Source: Gemmatimonadota bacterium
GTDB lineage: Bacteria > Gemmatimonadota > Gemmatimonadetes > Longimicrobiales > Gaopeijiaceae
Length of the DNA: 51,578 bases
NCBI GenBank assembly: GCA_003248075.1
Contig: QJYK01000224.1
Location: forward strand, 1-51,578
Direction of reading: 5' to 3'
In this document: piece after piece, positions 16,747 to 25,774 of the stretch
How the letters are laid out: every line of letters starts with the position of its first letter
How positions within the stretch are numbered: the stretch's first letter is position 1
Position numbers and translations under genes: made by a program
Notes under the pieces: generated by a model
The model's input: the letters and a program-made list of their open reading frames with translations, nothing else
Told to the model about the DNA's origin: nothing
Databases searched by the model: none

Positions 16747-18072
16747 ATGGATCCGGATAGCCTGATCATCGTGGCGCTCGGCGTGGGCCTGACGGTGTTG
16801 GCCATGCTCCCCACGTTCCTGAAGAGGGAGGCCCAGGAACGTCGCACGAGGATCGCCCACGCCGAGTCCCTCCGCTACGGCCTACACGAGCCCGTCTCAC
16901 TCCACCCCATCGTGGATCCGGGCGGATGCATCGGCACATCGAACTGCGTCTCCGTGTGTCCGGAGGAGGTCCTGGGGCTCAGAGCGGGTCAGGCCATTGC
17001 GGTGAGTCCTGCCCGGTGCATCGGACACGGCCTGTGCGAGCGCATCTGCCCGGTCGACGCGATCCAGCTCGTGTTCGGCACGGAGAAGCGCGGCGTCGAT
17101 CTGCCCCGCATCCAGGAGAACTTCGAGACCAACGTGCCGGGGCTGTACGTGATCGGGGAGCTCGGCGGCATGGGGCTCGTCGCGAACGCCTTCGAGCAGG
17201 GACGTCAGTGCGTAGAGGGCATCGTCCGCGAGATGGCGAGAGATCCTGGTGGGCAGGGGGACCTGGACGACCTGATCGTGGTGGGTTGCGGCCCCGCCGG
17301 CCTGTCCGCCTCGCTCACCGCGCTGGAAAAGGGCCTGCGATTCAGCACCCTGGAACGGGAAGACCTGGGCGGTACCGTTCGCCACTATCCACGCAAGAAG
17401 CTGGTGATGACGAGACCGGTGAAGGTCCCTGGATACGGAAGGCTCCCCATGCGCGAGGTGCGCAAAGAGGAGCTGATCGGGCTCTGGGAGGATATCGCCC
17501 ACAAGGTGGGGCTCCGGGTCGACACCGGGGTGACCGTGACCGGGATCAGTCGCGTGGACCATCTCCACTTCGAGGTGTCGACCGCGGAGGGCGTACGCAG
17601 GGCGAGGCGCGTGGTGCTGGCCATCGGGCGGCGGGGCGTGCCTCGTAAGCTCGGCGTCCCGGGAGAGGACGAGGCGGTGCACGTCGCGTATGCACTGCGC
17701 GAGCCCGAGGCCTACCGGGACGACCGCATCCTGGTCGTGGGCGGCGGGGACTCGGCGGTCGAAGCCGCGCTCGCCCTCGCCGAGCAGCCGGGAAACGACG
17801 TACGCCTCTCCTACCGAGGTGACGCGTTCTCCCGCATCAAGCCCGCCAATCAGCGACGGCTCGAGAGCGCTCTTTCCGACGGCTCGTTGGAGGTATTGCT
17901 GCAGACCCTGCCCCGCCGCATCCTCCCGGACGAGGTCACCCTCGAGTGGCCGGACGGTCGTGCCCGGGAGGTTCCCGCGGATCAGGTCTTCGTCTTCATC
18001 GGCGGAGAGCTACCGACCGCCTTCCTGCGCTCCGCCGGTGTGGAGATCGAGACGCACTTCGGCGCTCCCTGA
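16747..18072 (+). CDS. membrane-anchored ferredoxin-domain FAD/NAD(P) oxidoreductase
   Basis: 441 residues, last gene of the conduit operon, 6 nt after the barrel gene. One N-terminal membrane helix (IIVALGVGLTVLAMLPTF). A ferredoxin-like domain follows with C61-x5-C67-x3-C71-P and C91-x5-C97-x3-C101-P. In both motifs the usual second cysteine is replaced, by T64 and H94. Then comes a thioredoxin-reductase-fold flavoprotein: GCGPAGLSAS at 180 for FAD and VGGGDSAVEAAL near 330 for NAD(P). No CXXC redox pair is seen, so it is not a thioredoxin reductase. Likely role: pass electrons between NAD(P)H or ferredoxin and the membrane cytochrome b. Direction is not known. Confidence 0.85.
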   Translation: MDPDSLIIVALGVGLTVLAMLPTFLKREAQERRTRIAHAESLRYGLHEPVSLHPIVDPGGCIGTSNCVSVCPEEVLGLRAGQAIAVSPARCIGHGLCERICPVDAIQLVFGTEKRGVDLPRIQENFETNVPGLYVIGELGGMGLVANAFEQGRQCVEGIVREMARDPGGQGDLDDLIVVGCGPAGLSASLTALEKGLRFSTLEREDLGGTVRHYPRKKLVMTRPVKVPGYGRLPMREVRKEELIGLWEDIAHKVGLRVDTGVTVTGISRVDHLHFEVSTAEGVRRARRVVLAIGRRGVPRKLGVPGEDEAVHVAYALREPEAYRDDRILVVGGGDSAVEAALALAEQPGNDVRLSYRGDAFSRIKPANQRRLESALSDGSLEVLLQTLPRRILPDEVTLEWPDGRAREVPADQVFVFIGGELPTAFLRSAGVEIETHFGAP

Positions 18073-18091
18073 GCCCGACCCGGCGAGGGCA

Positions 18092-18787
18092 CTAGGATCG
18101 CTCCACGTCGCCGCCGGCGCGCGCCGAGCCATGCGCTTCGGCGGCCAGTGAATCCGCGAGTCGCGTGACGCGAACGTGGCTCCTGGACGACATCGCGGTC
18201 CATACGGCGCGACCGATCGCGCCCCCCACGAGTGCCCCCCCGGCGAGGGCGAAGCCACCCACCGCCCCCAGACCCAGCAGTGGCGCGGCCAGCATGGCGC
18301 CCCAGGCCGCGGGCATTAGCTGGACCACGAGGCGCAGGCGGGGCCTGGACTTCTCGACGACCTGGATGTGCGTCTCGCCGTCCCCGGGAGTGATCGACAC
18401 CTGCATGCTGCGGAAGCGGTCCGCACTGGTCCAGCGCAACGAACCCAACGCCTGCGAGACGGATCCAGCGCCGTCCGCTCGCTCGTCGACGAGGTGGACG
18501 AGCCCGCCGAGCGCGGCCTCGTCGAGCCGCCCGGGCACGGCTCTCACGGCCTTGTGCACCAGGGGTGCCCCCGCGAGCACGCTCGCGGCCGAGTCCCGTC
18601 GCTCCAGCGTGGACACGGCCCGTGCGATGGCGTCCGCCGAGATGCCGACCTCGCGGCCGATGTCCTGCAGGTCTTCGAGCGAAAGTCCCGCGGCCGCGGG
18701 TCCTTCGGCTTCCTCCATCTCGGAGGCCCGTCGCAGGACGAGCGCGACCTCTCGGTCCGTGAAGCGGCGACCGGGCTCCGAAGACAT
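18092..18787 (-). CDS. conserved hypothetical protein with central hydrophobic glycine-rich hairpin
   Basis: 231 residues from ATG 18787, which has GGGAG 8 nt upstream. The N-terminal segment (FTDREVALVLRRASEME and LSLEDLQDIGREVGIS) looks like two short helical units, possibly a regulatory or protein-binding module. A predicted beta region follows. A strongly hydrophobic Gly/Ala-rich pair of helices covers about residues 150-195 (GAVGGFALAGGALVGGAIGR). The C-terminal tail is charged. It converges on the cytochrome operon with a 19-bp gap, in which I see no clear terminator. Function unknown. Confidence 0.75.
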   Translation of the reverse strand: MSSEPGRRFTDREVALVLRRASEMEEAEGPAAAGLSLEDLQDIGREVGISADAIARAVSTLERRDSAASVLAGAPLVHKAVRAVPGRLDEAALGGLVHLVDERADGAGSVSQALGSLRWTSADRFRSMQVSITPGDGETHIQVVEKSRPRLRLVVQLMPAAWGAMLAAPLLGLGAVGGFALAGGALVGGAIGRAVWTAMSSRSHVRVTRLADSLAAEAHGSARAGGDVERS

Positions 18788-18969
18788 GGGCGGCTCCCTG
18801 GAAAGAGATGGCTCTGGCCGGTGGGCAATACGCGTCAACGGCGCGAGACATTCAGCCCGCGAGGGCCGCGAGGGCAAGCCTACCCCCGCTCACACGCCGG
18901 CGCTCCCTGGCGGCGCCCAGCGACGGCCCGCACGTTGGCGGCCGGATCCACCCGGACCTGGAGGAAGTC

Positions 18970-21519
18970 GTGCCCCGCCCGCGCCTCGCCTGGATCGTAA
19001 CGATGCTCACGCCCTGCGTCGCGTCCACGACCACGGCCCAGACCACATTCGGCGGTTACCCGGCGGCCCGCATGGGCGGCTTCTACATGGAGAACTTCTA
19101 CCTTCCGCCCGCGCCGTCCTCCACGCCGTGGTACCCGTCCTGGTCACCGGACGGCGCGCACGTGGCGGTGGCCATGTCGGGGTCCGTCTGGGAGGTCGAG
19201 CTCGCCACCGGCGTGGCAACCGAGCTCGTGTCCGGACCGAGTTACTACTCGTCGCCGGACTACTCCCCGGACGGACGCTGGATCGTCTACACGGCCGACG
19301 ATCACGGCCGCTCGATCCAGCTCGAGGTCCTGGACCGACGGACCGGCGCCACCCGTCCTCTCACGGAAGGCGACGAGGTCTACGCGGACCCCCGCTTTTC
19401 CCCCGATGGTGGCCGCATCGCCTATGTGTCCACCCGGCCGACCGGCTACTTCAACGTGTATGTCCGCGGCTTCGCGGACGGAGCCTGGTCCGGGGCCGAG
19501 GAGGCGGTCACCTCGGACCACGATTTCGGTCGCGACCGGCTCTATTTCGGTCGCTGGGACATCCACATATCCCCGGCCTGGCTGCCGGATGGGCGGGAGC
19601 TCCTGATCGTGTCGAATCGGGACGTGGCCCTCGGCAGCGGCAACGTGTTCCGCGTCCCGGCCCGCCCGGGTGGCTTTTCGGACCGGCGGACGGTCCTGCA
19701 GGAGCAAACCCTCTATCGGACGCAGCCGGACGTGTCACTGGACGGCAAGCGCTTCGTGTTCTCCTCGACGCGGGGGGCCGCGGATCAGTACAACAACCTG
19801 TACGTGCAGCCGACCGAGGGAGGCGAGCCGTACAAGCTGACCTTCTTCCAGCACGACGCGTTCCACCCGCGCTGGTCGCCGGACGGAGAATGGATCGCGT
19901 TCGTATCCAACGGGGATCCCGATGGGCTCCCCGCGCTGAAGCTCCTCGAGACCTACGGCGGCAGGCTGGTCGACGTGCCCATCACCGAGCGACGCTGGAA
20001 GAGGCCGACCGGTCGCCTCAGCGTCACCACCGTGGACGCCGGCGGCACCCCGACCGCGACCCGTGTGCACCTCACCGCCTCCGACGGCAAGGCGTACGCG
20101 CCGTACGATGCGTACGCGCGCATCGGGCGTGCGGGGGACTACCTCTTCCACCACCAGGGGAGCTTCGAGGTCGAGGTCCCGGCCGGGCGAACCAGGATCG
20201 TGGCCGTGCAGGGCTTCGAGCACACTCCGGCGCAGCGTGAGGTGGACGTCCCCGCGGGCGGAAGCACCGACCTTTCGCTCCGTCTCGAGCCCGCGGAGGA
20301 CATGGCCGCCCGCGGCTGGTTCAACGGCTCCACGCACGTGCACATGAACTACGGTGGCAATCTCCACAACTCGCTCGAAAACCTGATGATGATGTCCGCG
20401 GCCGAGGATCAGGACATCGTGCTCGAGCAGATCGCGAACAAGGACAACCGGATCCTCGACCACCAGTACTTCCGGCCCGGCGGGGGACCCCACCCGCTGT
20501 CCCGGCCGGACCAGGTGCTGGTGGTGGGACAGGAGTACCGCCCGCCCTTCTACGGGCACGTCTTCATGTTCGGGATGCGCGACCATCTGATCTCGCCCTT
20601 CACGACCGGATACGAGGGCACGGCCATCGAGAGCCTCTATCCGTCCAACACGGACATGTTCAGGAAGGCCATCGCGCAGGGAGCGACGGTCGGCTACGTG
20701 CACTCGTTCTATTCGGGAGATCCGCTGCAGGGCGACCTAGGGGGCGCGAAGGGGATGATCGTCGACGCCGCCCTCGGCACCACGCACGCCGTCGAGTGGT
20801 CGACGGCCCAGGACGGCTTCGCGCCGCTCTATGCGGTGTGGAGCAACGGGCTCCACGTGACCGTCGTCGGGGGCGAGGACTCGATCAGTGACCTCCAACA
20901 GAACCCTCTCGTGGGTTCGGTGCGGACCTACGTGAAGCCGCGCGACGGCCGCCTCACGATGGAGGGCTGGCTGGAAGGCCTTCGGGAGGGTCGTGCGTTC
21001 ATGACCACGGGGCCGCTGGTCGATCTGGAGGTGGACGGACGAGGACCGGGCGAGACCCTCGAGTTGACCGGCGGTCAGGAGGTGGTCGTGACGCTCCGGG
21101 TCGTTTCCATCGCACCCCTGGAAAAGGCCGAGCTCGTCTTCGACGGAGAGGTGGTCGAGACCTTCCGGTTCACCGGCGACCGGCGATCGTTGGAGGTACG
21201 CACGCGGGTCCGCCCCGGCCGCTCGGGGTGGTATCACGTGCGCGTCAACGGCGTGCCCGCCGAGCGCTTCCCGTTCGACATCACGTACGCCCAGGCCCTG
21301 ACCAATCCGGTCTGGATCATCGTGGATGGCGCACCCGTGCGCAGCAGATCCGCCGCGGACTATGCTCTCCGATGGATCGACAAGCTCCAGGACATGGCGG
21401 AGGCGTGGCCGGGGTGGCGATCGGACGACGAGCGGATCCACGTGCTCGCTCAGTTCGACGAGGCCAGAGGCGTCTATCGGCGACTGGCTTCGCAGGCCGC
21501 GGCACGGAGCGTGAGGTAG
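18970..21519 (+). CDS. secreted TolB-like (PD40) propeller fused to a CehA/McbA-type PHP metallohydrolase
   Basis: 849 residues from GTG 18970, with GGAG 5 nt upstream and a signal peptide ending near STTTAQ. The N-terminal 330 residues are WD40-like PD40 blades with SPDG motifs (WSPDGAHVAVAM, YSPDGRWIVYTA, FSPDGGRIAYVS, WSPDGEWIAFVS). After a carboxypeptidase-regulatory-like beta domain (about 360-440) comes the metallohydrolase, starting GWFNGSTHVHMNYGGN. H456 and H458 are the HxH metal ligands of the PHP superfamily. The hallmark AEDQDIVLEQIANKDNRI matches the CehA/McbA group, whose few characterised members hydrolyse carbaryl or mature a microcin. The natural substrate here is unknown. 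Confidence 0.87.
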   Translation: MPRPRLAWIVTMLTPCVASTTTAQTTFGGYPAARMGGFYMENFYLPPAPSSTPWYPSWSPDGAHVAVAMSGSVWEVELATGVATELVSGPSYYSSPDYSPDGRWIVYTADDHGRSIQLEVLDRRTGATRPLTEGDEVYADPRFSPDGGRIAYVSTRPTGYFNVYVRGFADGAWSGAEEAVTSDHDFGRDRLYFGRWDIHISPAWLPDGRELLIVSNRDVALGSGNVFRVPARPGGFSDRRTVLQEQTLYRTQPDVSLDGKRFVFSSTRGAADQYNNLYVQPTEGGEPYKLTFFQHDAFHPRWSPDGEWIAFVSNGDPDGLPALKLLETYGGRLVDVPITERRWKRPTGRLSVTTVDAGGTPTATRVHLTASDGKAYAPYDAYARIGRAGDYLFHHQGSFEVEVPAGRTRIVAVQGFEHTPAQREVDVPAGGSTDLSLRLEPAEDMAARGWFNGSTHVHMNYGGNLHNSLENLMMMSAAEDQDIVLEQIANKDNRILDHQYFRPGGGPHPLSRPDQVLVVGQEYRPPFYGHVFMFGMRDHLISPFTTGYEGTAIESLYPSNTDMFRKAIAQGATVGYVHSFYSGDPLQGDLGGAKGMIVDAALGTTHAVEWSTAQDGFAPLYAVWSNGLHVTVVGGEDSISDLQQNPLVGSVRTYVKPRDGRLTMEGWLEGLREGRAFMTTGPLVDLEVDGRGPGETLELTGGQEVVVTLRVVSIAPLEKAELVFDGEVVETFRFTGDRRSLEVRTRVRPGRSGWYHVRVNGVPAERFPFDITYAQALTNPVWIIVDGAPVRSRSAADYALRWIDKLQDMAEAWPGWRSDDERIHVLAQFDEARGVYRRLASQAAARSVR

Positions 21520-21535
21520 CGTCGGGGGCGGCCGC

Positions 21536-21820
21536 TCAGGCGTCCTTCCCGGCCGGGGTCGGAGCACGGGTCGCGCCCTCCACCATCGCCCCGACGCTGG
21601 ACAGCACGGACACCACGTATGGGACGATCACGGTGAGGCCCATCTTCAGGTAGTTGCCGGGGCCGAGAGCCCCGCGCAGGATCGCGTCACCGTGGTTGAT
21701 CGCGATCAGGATGGTTCCCACCACGACAGCGAACTTGAGACCCCGTAGGATCACGGTGCGCCGGCACGCGAGGAGACACCACTCACGGAGCGTGGTCGGA
21801 AGTGACGTGACGTGACCCAT
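21536..21820 (-). CDS. nrtS: NrtS-like nitrate/nitrite transporter, small two-helix membrane protein
   Basis: 94 residues from ATG 21820. Two membrane helices with the family pattern: VVVGTILIAINHGDAIL and LKMGLTVIVPYVVSVLSSVG. The central INHGDAIL and the VPYVVS segment match the short NrtS proteins described as nitrate/nitrite transporters. The start fits the family length of about 70-95 residues; the longer open frame upstream has no family match. Divergent from the PAS histidine kinase gene. Confidence 0.72.
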   Translation of the reverse strand: MGHVTSLPTTLREWCLLACRRTVILRGLKFAVVVGTILIAINHGDAILRGALGPGNYLKMGLTVIVPYVVSVLSSVGAMVEGATRAPTPAGKDA

Positions 21821-22030
21821 GGGCGTCCCTGGCATTGTCTTCGGGTCGAGGGTATACCTAGGCGCGTCGTCCGAGGTGCCTTCGTCCGGCGGACGAGGGC
21901 TCCGCGGACAAAGCCCTACACGCTCCCGGAAGTTCCCGAGGGTACAGGTACGTCGACCTCCCGACCCGGCCAATCCGACCTCGCCCCGGACGCTTCGCCG
22001 ATCCGGTCGCGGGGAAGTCTACCAACCCAC

Positions 22031-24340
22031 GTGGTGGACGGCCTGCCGATGCCGGTGGTGATCACACGCACGCTGGACGATTCGGTCGTGCGGGTGAATG
22101 CCGAGTACACCGCCGCGTTCGGACTCGGCGACGCCGAGGTGGCCGGAAAGCCGTTCCGGGACCTCCACGACGTGCCGGAGGACCGGGACCGCACCCTCGA
22201 AGCCCACCGCGCGGGGGGGATCGAGTCCGTCGAGGTCAGGATGCGCACGGCCACCGGCGAGTGCCGGTGGGCGCAGGCCGACGTCGCGGTGTTCGGGTTC
22301 CAGGGGGAGCCGGTCTACCTGAACACGTTGTACGACATCGGTCAGCTGAAGAGCGCGGAGCGCGGCCTGGAAGAGGCGACCGAGGTCCTCCATGAGATGG
22401 CGCGCTTCCCGGAGATGAACCCCGGCCCCGTGGCTCGACTCGAGCTGGACGGGACCATCCTGCGCGCCAACGTCGCCGCGCAGGAGGTGTTCGGTCTCGA
22501 CTCCCTGGACGGGATGTGCCTCTGGGACCTCCTCGGAGTCGACCATGCGGTCCAGACCCAGATCTCGGAGGCCGCGGCGCCCATCCAGCTGGAGGTGCAG
22601 GTGGGTGAGGTCTGGCTCGCGCTCACCTTCGCTTACGAAGCCGCCAGCCGGCACATCTTCGTCTATGGGACCGACGTCACCGCGCAGAAGAGGGCGGAGC
22701 GGGAGCTGGCCGAGCGGGCGCGGTTCCCGCAGCTGAATCCGGGGCCTGTCGCACGTCTGCGCCCGGACGGAACGGTCATCCGGGCGAACCCGGCCGCGGG
22801 CAGCGTCTTCGGGAAGCAGAGCCTGGCCGGGGAGTCGTTTCGCGCTCTGTGTGGCATCGACGAGCCACTCTGGACGCGGATCCTGTCCACGGGCGCGCCG
22901 GTCCGGCACGAGGCGACCCTCGCCGACCGCTGTATCTCGTTCACGCTCGTCTACGAGGGCTCGCTGGACCAGGTCTTCGCCTACGGGGCGGACATCTCGG
23001 AGCTGAAGGCGGCGGAGCGGGCGCTGGCCGACCTGGCCCGCTTCCCGGAGATGAACCCCGGCCCGGTCCTGCGCCTGGACCAGAGCGGAACCGTCCTCCT
23101 GGCCAACCGGGCTGCCAGGACGCTCTTCGATCAGGACGACCTCTCGGGACGGTCCTGGCTGGACCTCTGTCCCGGGGTCGACGCCGCCTTCTGGTCGTCG
23201 GTCCGGAGCGCCACCGACGCGGTCCCCCTCGAGGCGAAGCTGGGCTCCCGGTTCTTCATGCTCCACCACGCCCCGGGGCCCGACGGAGCGTTCGTGTTCG
23301 TCTACGGGTCGGATCTCACCGCGCAGAAGAAGGCGGAAAGCGCGCTCCGTCAGAGCGAGAAGATGGCGACGCTCGGCACCCTGACCGCCGGAATGGCGCA
23401 TGAGCTGAACAACCCCGCGGCCGCGGCGCAGAGGGCGGCGGAACAGCTCGAGGTCGCGTTCGCGGACCTGGAGAAGGCCCATCTCACCCTGCGAGGCGTC
23501 AGCCTCGGGGTGGACGTGGACCGCCTGCTCGCCGAGCTGAGTCAACAGGCGCGGCACGTCGCCGCACACCCGATCGAGATCGGAGCCATGGAGCGCGTCG
23601 ATCGGGAGGCTCAGGTGGAACACTGGCTCGAGGAGCACGGGGTGGACCACGCATGGGAGTCGGCACCGGCGTTGGTTGAGATGGGGTACTCACCCACGAC
23701 CCTCGACGAGCTGGTCGGCAAGGGCGCCGGAGATCACGTCGGACTGGTGGTGGCCTGGCAGGCGCAGGCGCACCGCGTGTACCGACTCGCGGGCGAGATC
23801 CGACACGGCTCGAGCCGACTCGTGGAGATCGTGGGCGCCATGAAGGCGTACGCCTACCTCGGTCAGGCTCCCGTCCAGAGCGTGGACGTGAACGAGGGGC
23901 TCCGGAACACCCTGGTCATCTTGCGTGGAAAACTGGGCGAGGACATCGAGGTGGAGCAGGCGCTCACGCCGGGCCTACCCCGCCTGGAGGCCTATGGCAG
24001 CGAGCTGAACCAGGTGTGGACGAACCTCATCGACAACGCGCTGGACGCTCTCGGCGGCAAGGGACGAATCGCCATCAGGTCCGGACTGGTGGACGATCGC
24101 CTGGTGGTCGAGATCGAGGACGATGGTCCCGGGATCCCCGAGCCCATCCAATCCCAGGTCTTCGACGCCTTCTTCACGACCAAGCCGCCCGGAATGGGGA
24201 CCGGCCTGGGCCTCAACACGTGCTACAACGTCGTGGTCAAGAAGCACGCGGGCTCGATCGAGGTGAGCTCGGTACCGGGCCGCACGTGCTTCACCGTGTC
24301 CCTGCCCCTTCACGCCACCCACCCGACCGTCGGCGGCTAG
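22031..24340 (+). CDS. soluble multi-PAS sensor histidine kinase
   Basis: 769 residues from GTG 22031; the frame is open back to a GTG at 21812, but those 73 residues are Arg/Pro-rich and unlike a domain, so the start is uncertain. Four PAS domains: the first starts at DGLPMPVVITR, and the next three share RFPxMNPGPVxRL. There is no membrane segment, so the signal is cytosolic. DHp motif MAHELNNPAAA with phospho-acceptor H457, N-box NQVWTNLIDNALDA, G1 EDDGPGIP, G2 GTGLGLN. Between the two DHp helices lies an extra stretch of about 110 residues, shared with the kinase encoded at 24337-25773. The stop TAG lies in a CTAG palindrome that also ends that convergent gene. Confidence 0.88.
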   Translation: MVDGLPMPVVITRTLDDSVVRVNAEYTAAFGLGDAEVAGKPFRDLHDVPEDRDRTLEAHRAGGIESVEVRMRTATGECRWAQADVAVFGFQGEPVYLNTLYDIGQLKSAERGLEEATEVLHEMARFPEMNPGPVARLELDGTILRANVAAQEVFGLDSLDGMCLWDLLGVDHAVQTQISEAAAPIQLEVQVGEVWLALTFAYEAASRHIFVYGTDVTAQKRAERELAERARFPQLNPGPVARLRPDGTVIRANPAAGSVFGKQSLAGESFRALCGIDEPLWTRILSTGAPVRHEATLADRCISFTLVYEGSLDQVFAYGADISELKAAERALADLARFPEMNPGPVLRLDQSGTVLLANRAARTLFDQDDLSGRSWLDLCPGVDAAFWSSVRSATDAVPLEAKLGSRFFMLHHAPGPDGAFVFVYGSDLTAQKKAESALRQSEKMATLGTLTAGMAHELNNPAAAAQRAAEQLEVAFADLEKAHLTLRGVSLGVDVDRLLAELSQQARHVAAHPIEIGAMERVDREAQVEHWLEEHGVDHAWESAPALVEMGYSPTTLDELVGKGAGDHVGLVVAWQAQAHRVYRLAGEIRHGSSRLVEIVGAMKAYAYLGQAPVQSVDVNEGLRNTLVILRGKLGEDIEVEQALTPGLPRLEAYGSELNQVWTNLIDNALDALGGKGRIAIRSGLVDDRLVVEIEDDGPGIPEPIQSQVFDAFFTTKPPGMGTGLGLNTCYNVVVKKHAGSIEVSSVPGRTCFTVSLPLHATHPTVGG

Positions 24341-25773
24341 CCGGGCCCGGAGGGCGACAGGGGCAGGCGGACACACATGACGGTCTCCCCCGGCATCGAG
24401 CGGACCTCGATGTCGCCCTGGTGGGTCCTCACGATCCGGAGCGCGATGCCGAGGCCCAGACCGGTGCCGACGCCCACCTCCTTGGTGGTGAAGAACGGCT
24501 CGAAGATGCGACCCCGGACGTCGTCCGGGATCCCCGGGCCGGTGTCGGCGACATCGACCTCCACCCACATGTCGTTCTGCCGGGCCCTGACCGTCAGTGT
24601 CCCCCCCTCGCCCATGGCGTCGATGGCATTGTCGACGAGGTTGGTCCATACCTGATTGAGCTCCCCGGCGTGCGCGGGGACCAGGGGCAGGTCCTCCTGG
24701 TACTCGCGCTCCAGCCGAATCGCACTCTTCTTCAGCTTGTGGCCGAGCATGGTGAGCGTGTTGTCGAGCCCGAGCCGAACGTCGGTGGGCTTGTGCTCGG
24801 TGGATCGGTCCATGTGGGAGTACGTCTTGATCGACGCCACGAGGTCTGCGATGCGCCCGGAGGCCGCGTTGATCTCGTCGACGATCCGGTCCGAGTCGAT
24901 TCCACCGCCCAGCCAGGCGAGCGCATCGGAGAGGGCGTTCGGCGGCAACAACCGGGCCACCTCGGCCAGGTCCTCGGGGGTGATGCCCGCCTCGCTGAGC
25001 GTCGCCGCCAACTGCCAGTGCTCCGGCACATCGCGTTCCTCGAGCCAGTCCGACAACTCGTCCTCGAGGGCGCCCCGCTCGAGCGCCGACACCCCTGACG
25101 CGTCGCCATCCCTGCCCTGGGCCCTGAGCCGCTCGAGCTTGGAAAGCCCCTGCTCCTCGACGTTGTGCCGGACCAGCGCCAGAACCAGGCCCGGAAGCCT
25201 TGCGCGGTGCTCGGACAGCCGGGCAGCGGCCCGACGGACGGCAGCCGCAGGATTGTTGAGCTCGTGGGCGAGGCCCGCCGAGAGTCGCCCGAGCGCCATC
25301 ATCTTCTCGTTCTGTTGCTCGAGCCGCACATCGCCCCTGACCCGGTCCGACATCTCGGCCACGAGACGTCGTCCCATCTCGTGGCTGACTCCGATGAGAT
25401 CCCTGAGCTGCGAGGCGTCGATCCGAAGCACGACCGAGGGCTCGGCGGCGACCGTGTGGCGGGGGTAGTGCGTCATGCGGGAGAAGGGGAGCATCCCCGT
25501 CACCTCCCCCGGGTGGGTCGTTGCCACGAGGAGCCACTGCCCCCCGATCTCCTCGAATCCCTGAATGAGCCCCTCCACGACGATCCAAAGCGCGTCCGCG
25601 ACCTGACCGCGCTCGAACATGCGGTCCCCCGCGCCCAGCTCGACCCGCTCGCCGTTCTGGCAGAACCAGTGCAGCTCGTCGTCCGGGATCCCTTCGAGGA
25701 TGGCGAGGGACCTCAGCTCGTCTGGGACGAACCTCATGCCCGCTGCGCGGGGTGGGCCCGGCACCCACGCCAT
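24337..25773 (-). CDS. cNMP-binding-domain sensor histidine kinase
   Basis: 478 residues. The ATG at 25773 lies 1 nt after the stop of the response-regulator/flavoprotein gene, with GAGGTGAG before it. Residues about 20-135 form a cyclic-nucleotide-binding fold (ALWIVVEGLIQGFEE, THPGEVTGMLPF). The short LGAGDRMFERGQ segment fits the family's first Gly-rich turn. The DHp motif LAHELNNPAAAVRR places the phospho-His at H170. An acidic insert (about 190-300, including LEDELSDWLEERDVPEHW) separates the DHp helices. ATPase motifs: NQVWTNLVDNAIDA, DTGPGIPDD, GTGLGLG. No membrane segment. Its obvious partner is the receiver-domain flavoprotein in the same operon. Confidence 0.9.
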   Translation of the reverse strand: MAWVPGPPRAAGMRFVPDELRSLAILEGIPDDELHWFCQNGERVELGAGDRMFERGQVADALWIVVEGLIQGFEEIGGQWLLVATTHPGEVTGMLPFSRMTHYPRHTVAAEPSVVLRIDASQLRDLIGVSHEMGRRLVAEMSDRVRGDVRLEQQNEKMMALGRLSAGLAHELNNPAAAVRRAAARLSEHRARLPGLVLALVRHNVEEQGLSKLERLRAQGRDGDASGVSALERGALEDELSDWLEERDVPEHWQLAATLSEAGITPEDLAEVARLLPPNALSDALAWLGGGIDSDRIVDEINAASGRIADLVASIKTYSHMDRSTEHKPTDVRLGLDNTLTMLGHKLKKSAIRLEREYQEDLPLVPAHAGELNQVWTNLVDNAIDAMGEGGTLTVRARQNDMWVEVDVADTGPGIPDDVRGRIFEPFFTTKEVGVGTGLGLGIALRIVRTHQGDIEVRSMPGETVMCVRLPLSPSGPG

Positions 25774-25774
25774 C

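Noticed and set aside
18073-18091. Terminator after the cytochrome operon
   Set aside because: The 19-bp convergent gap shows no hairpin with a T run.
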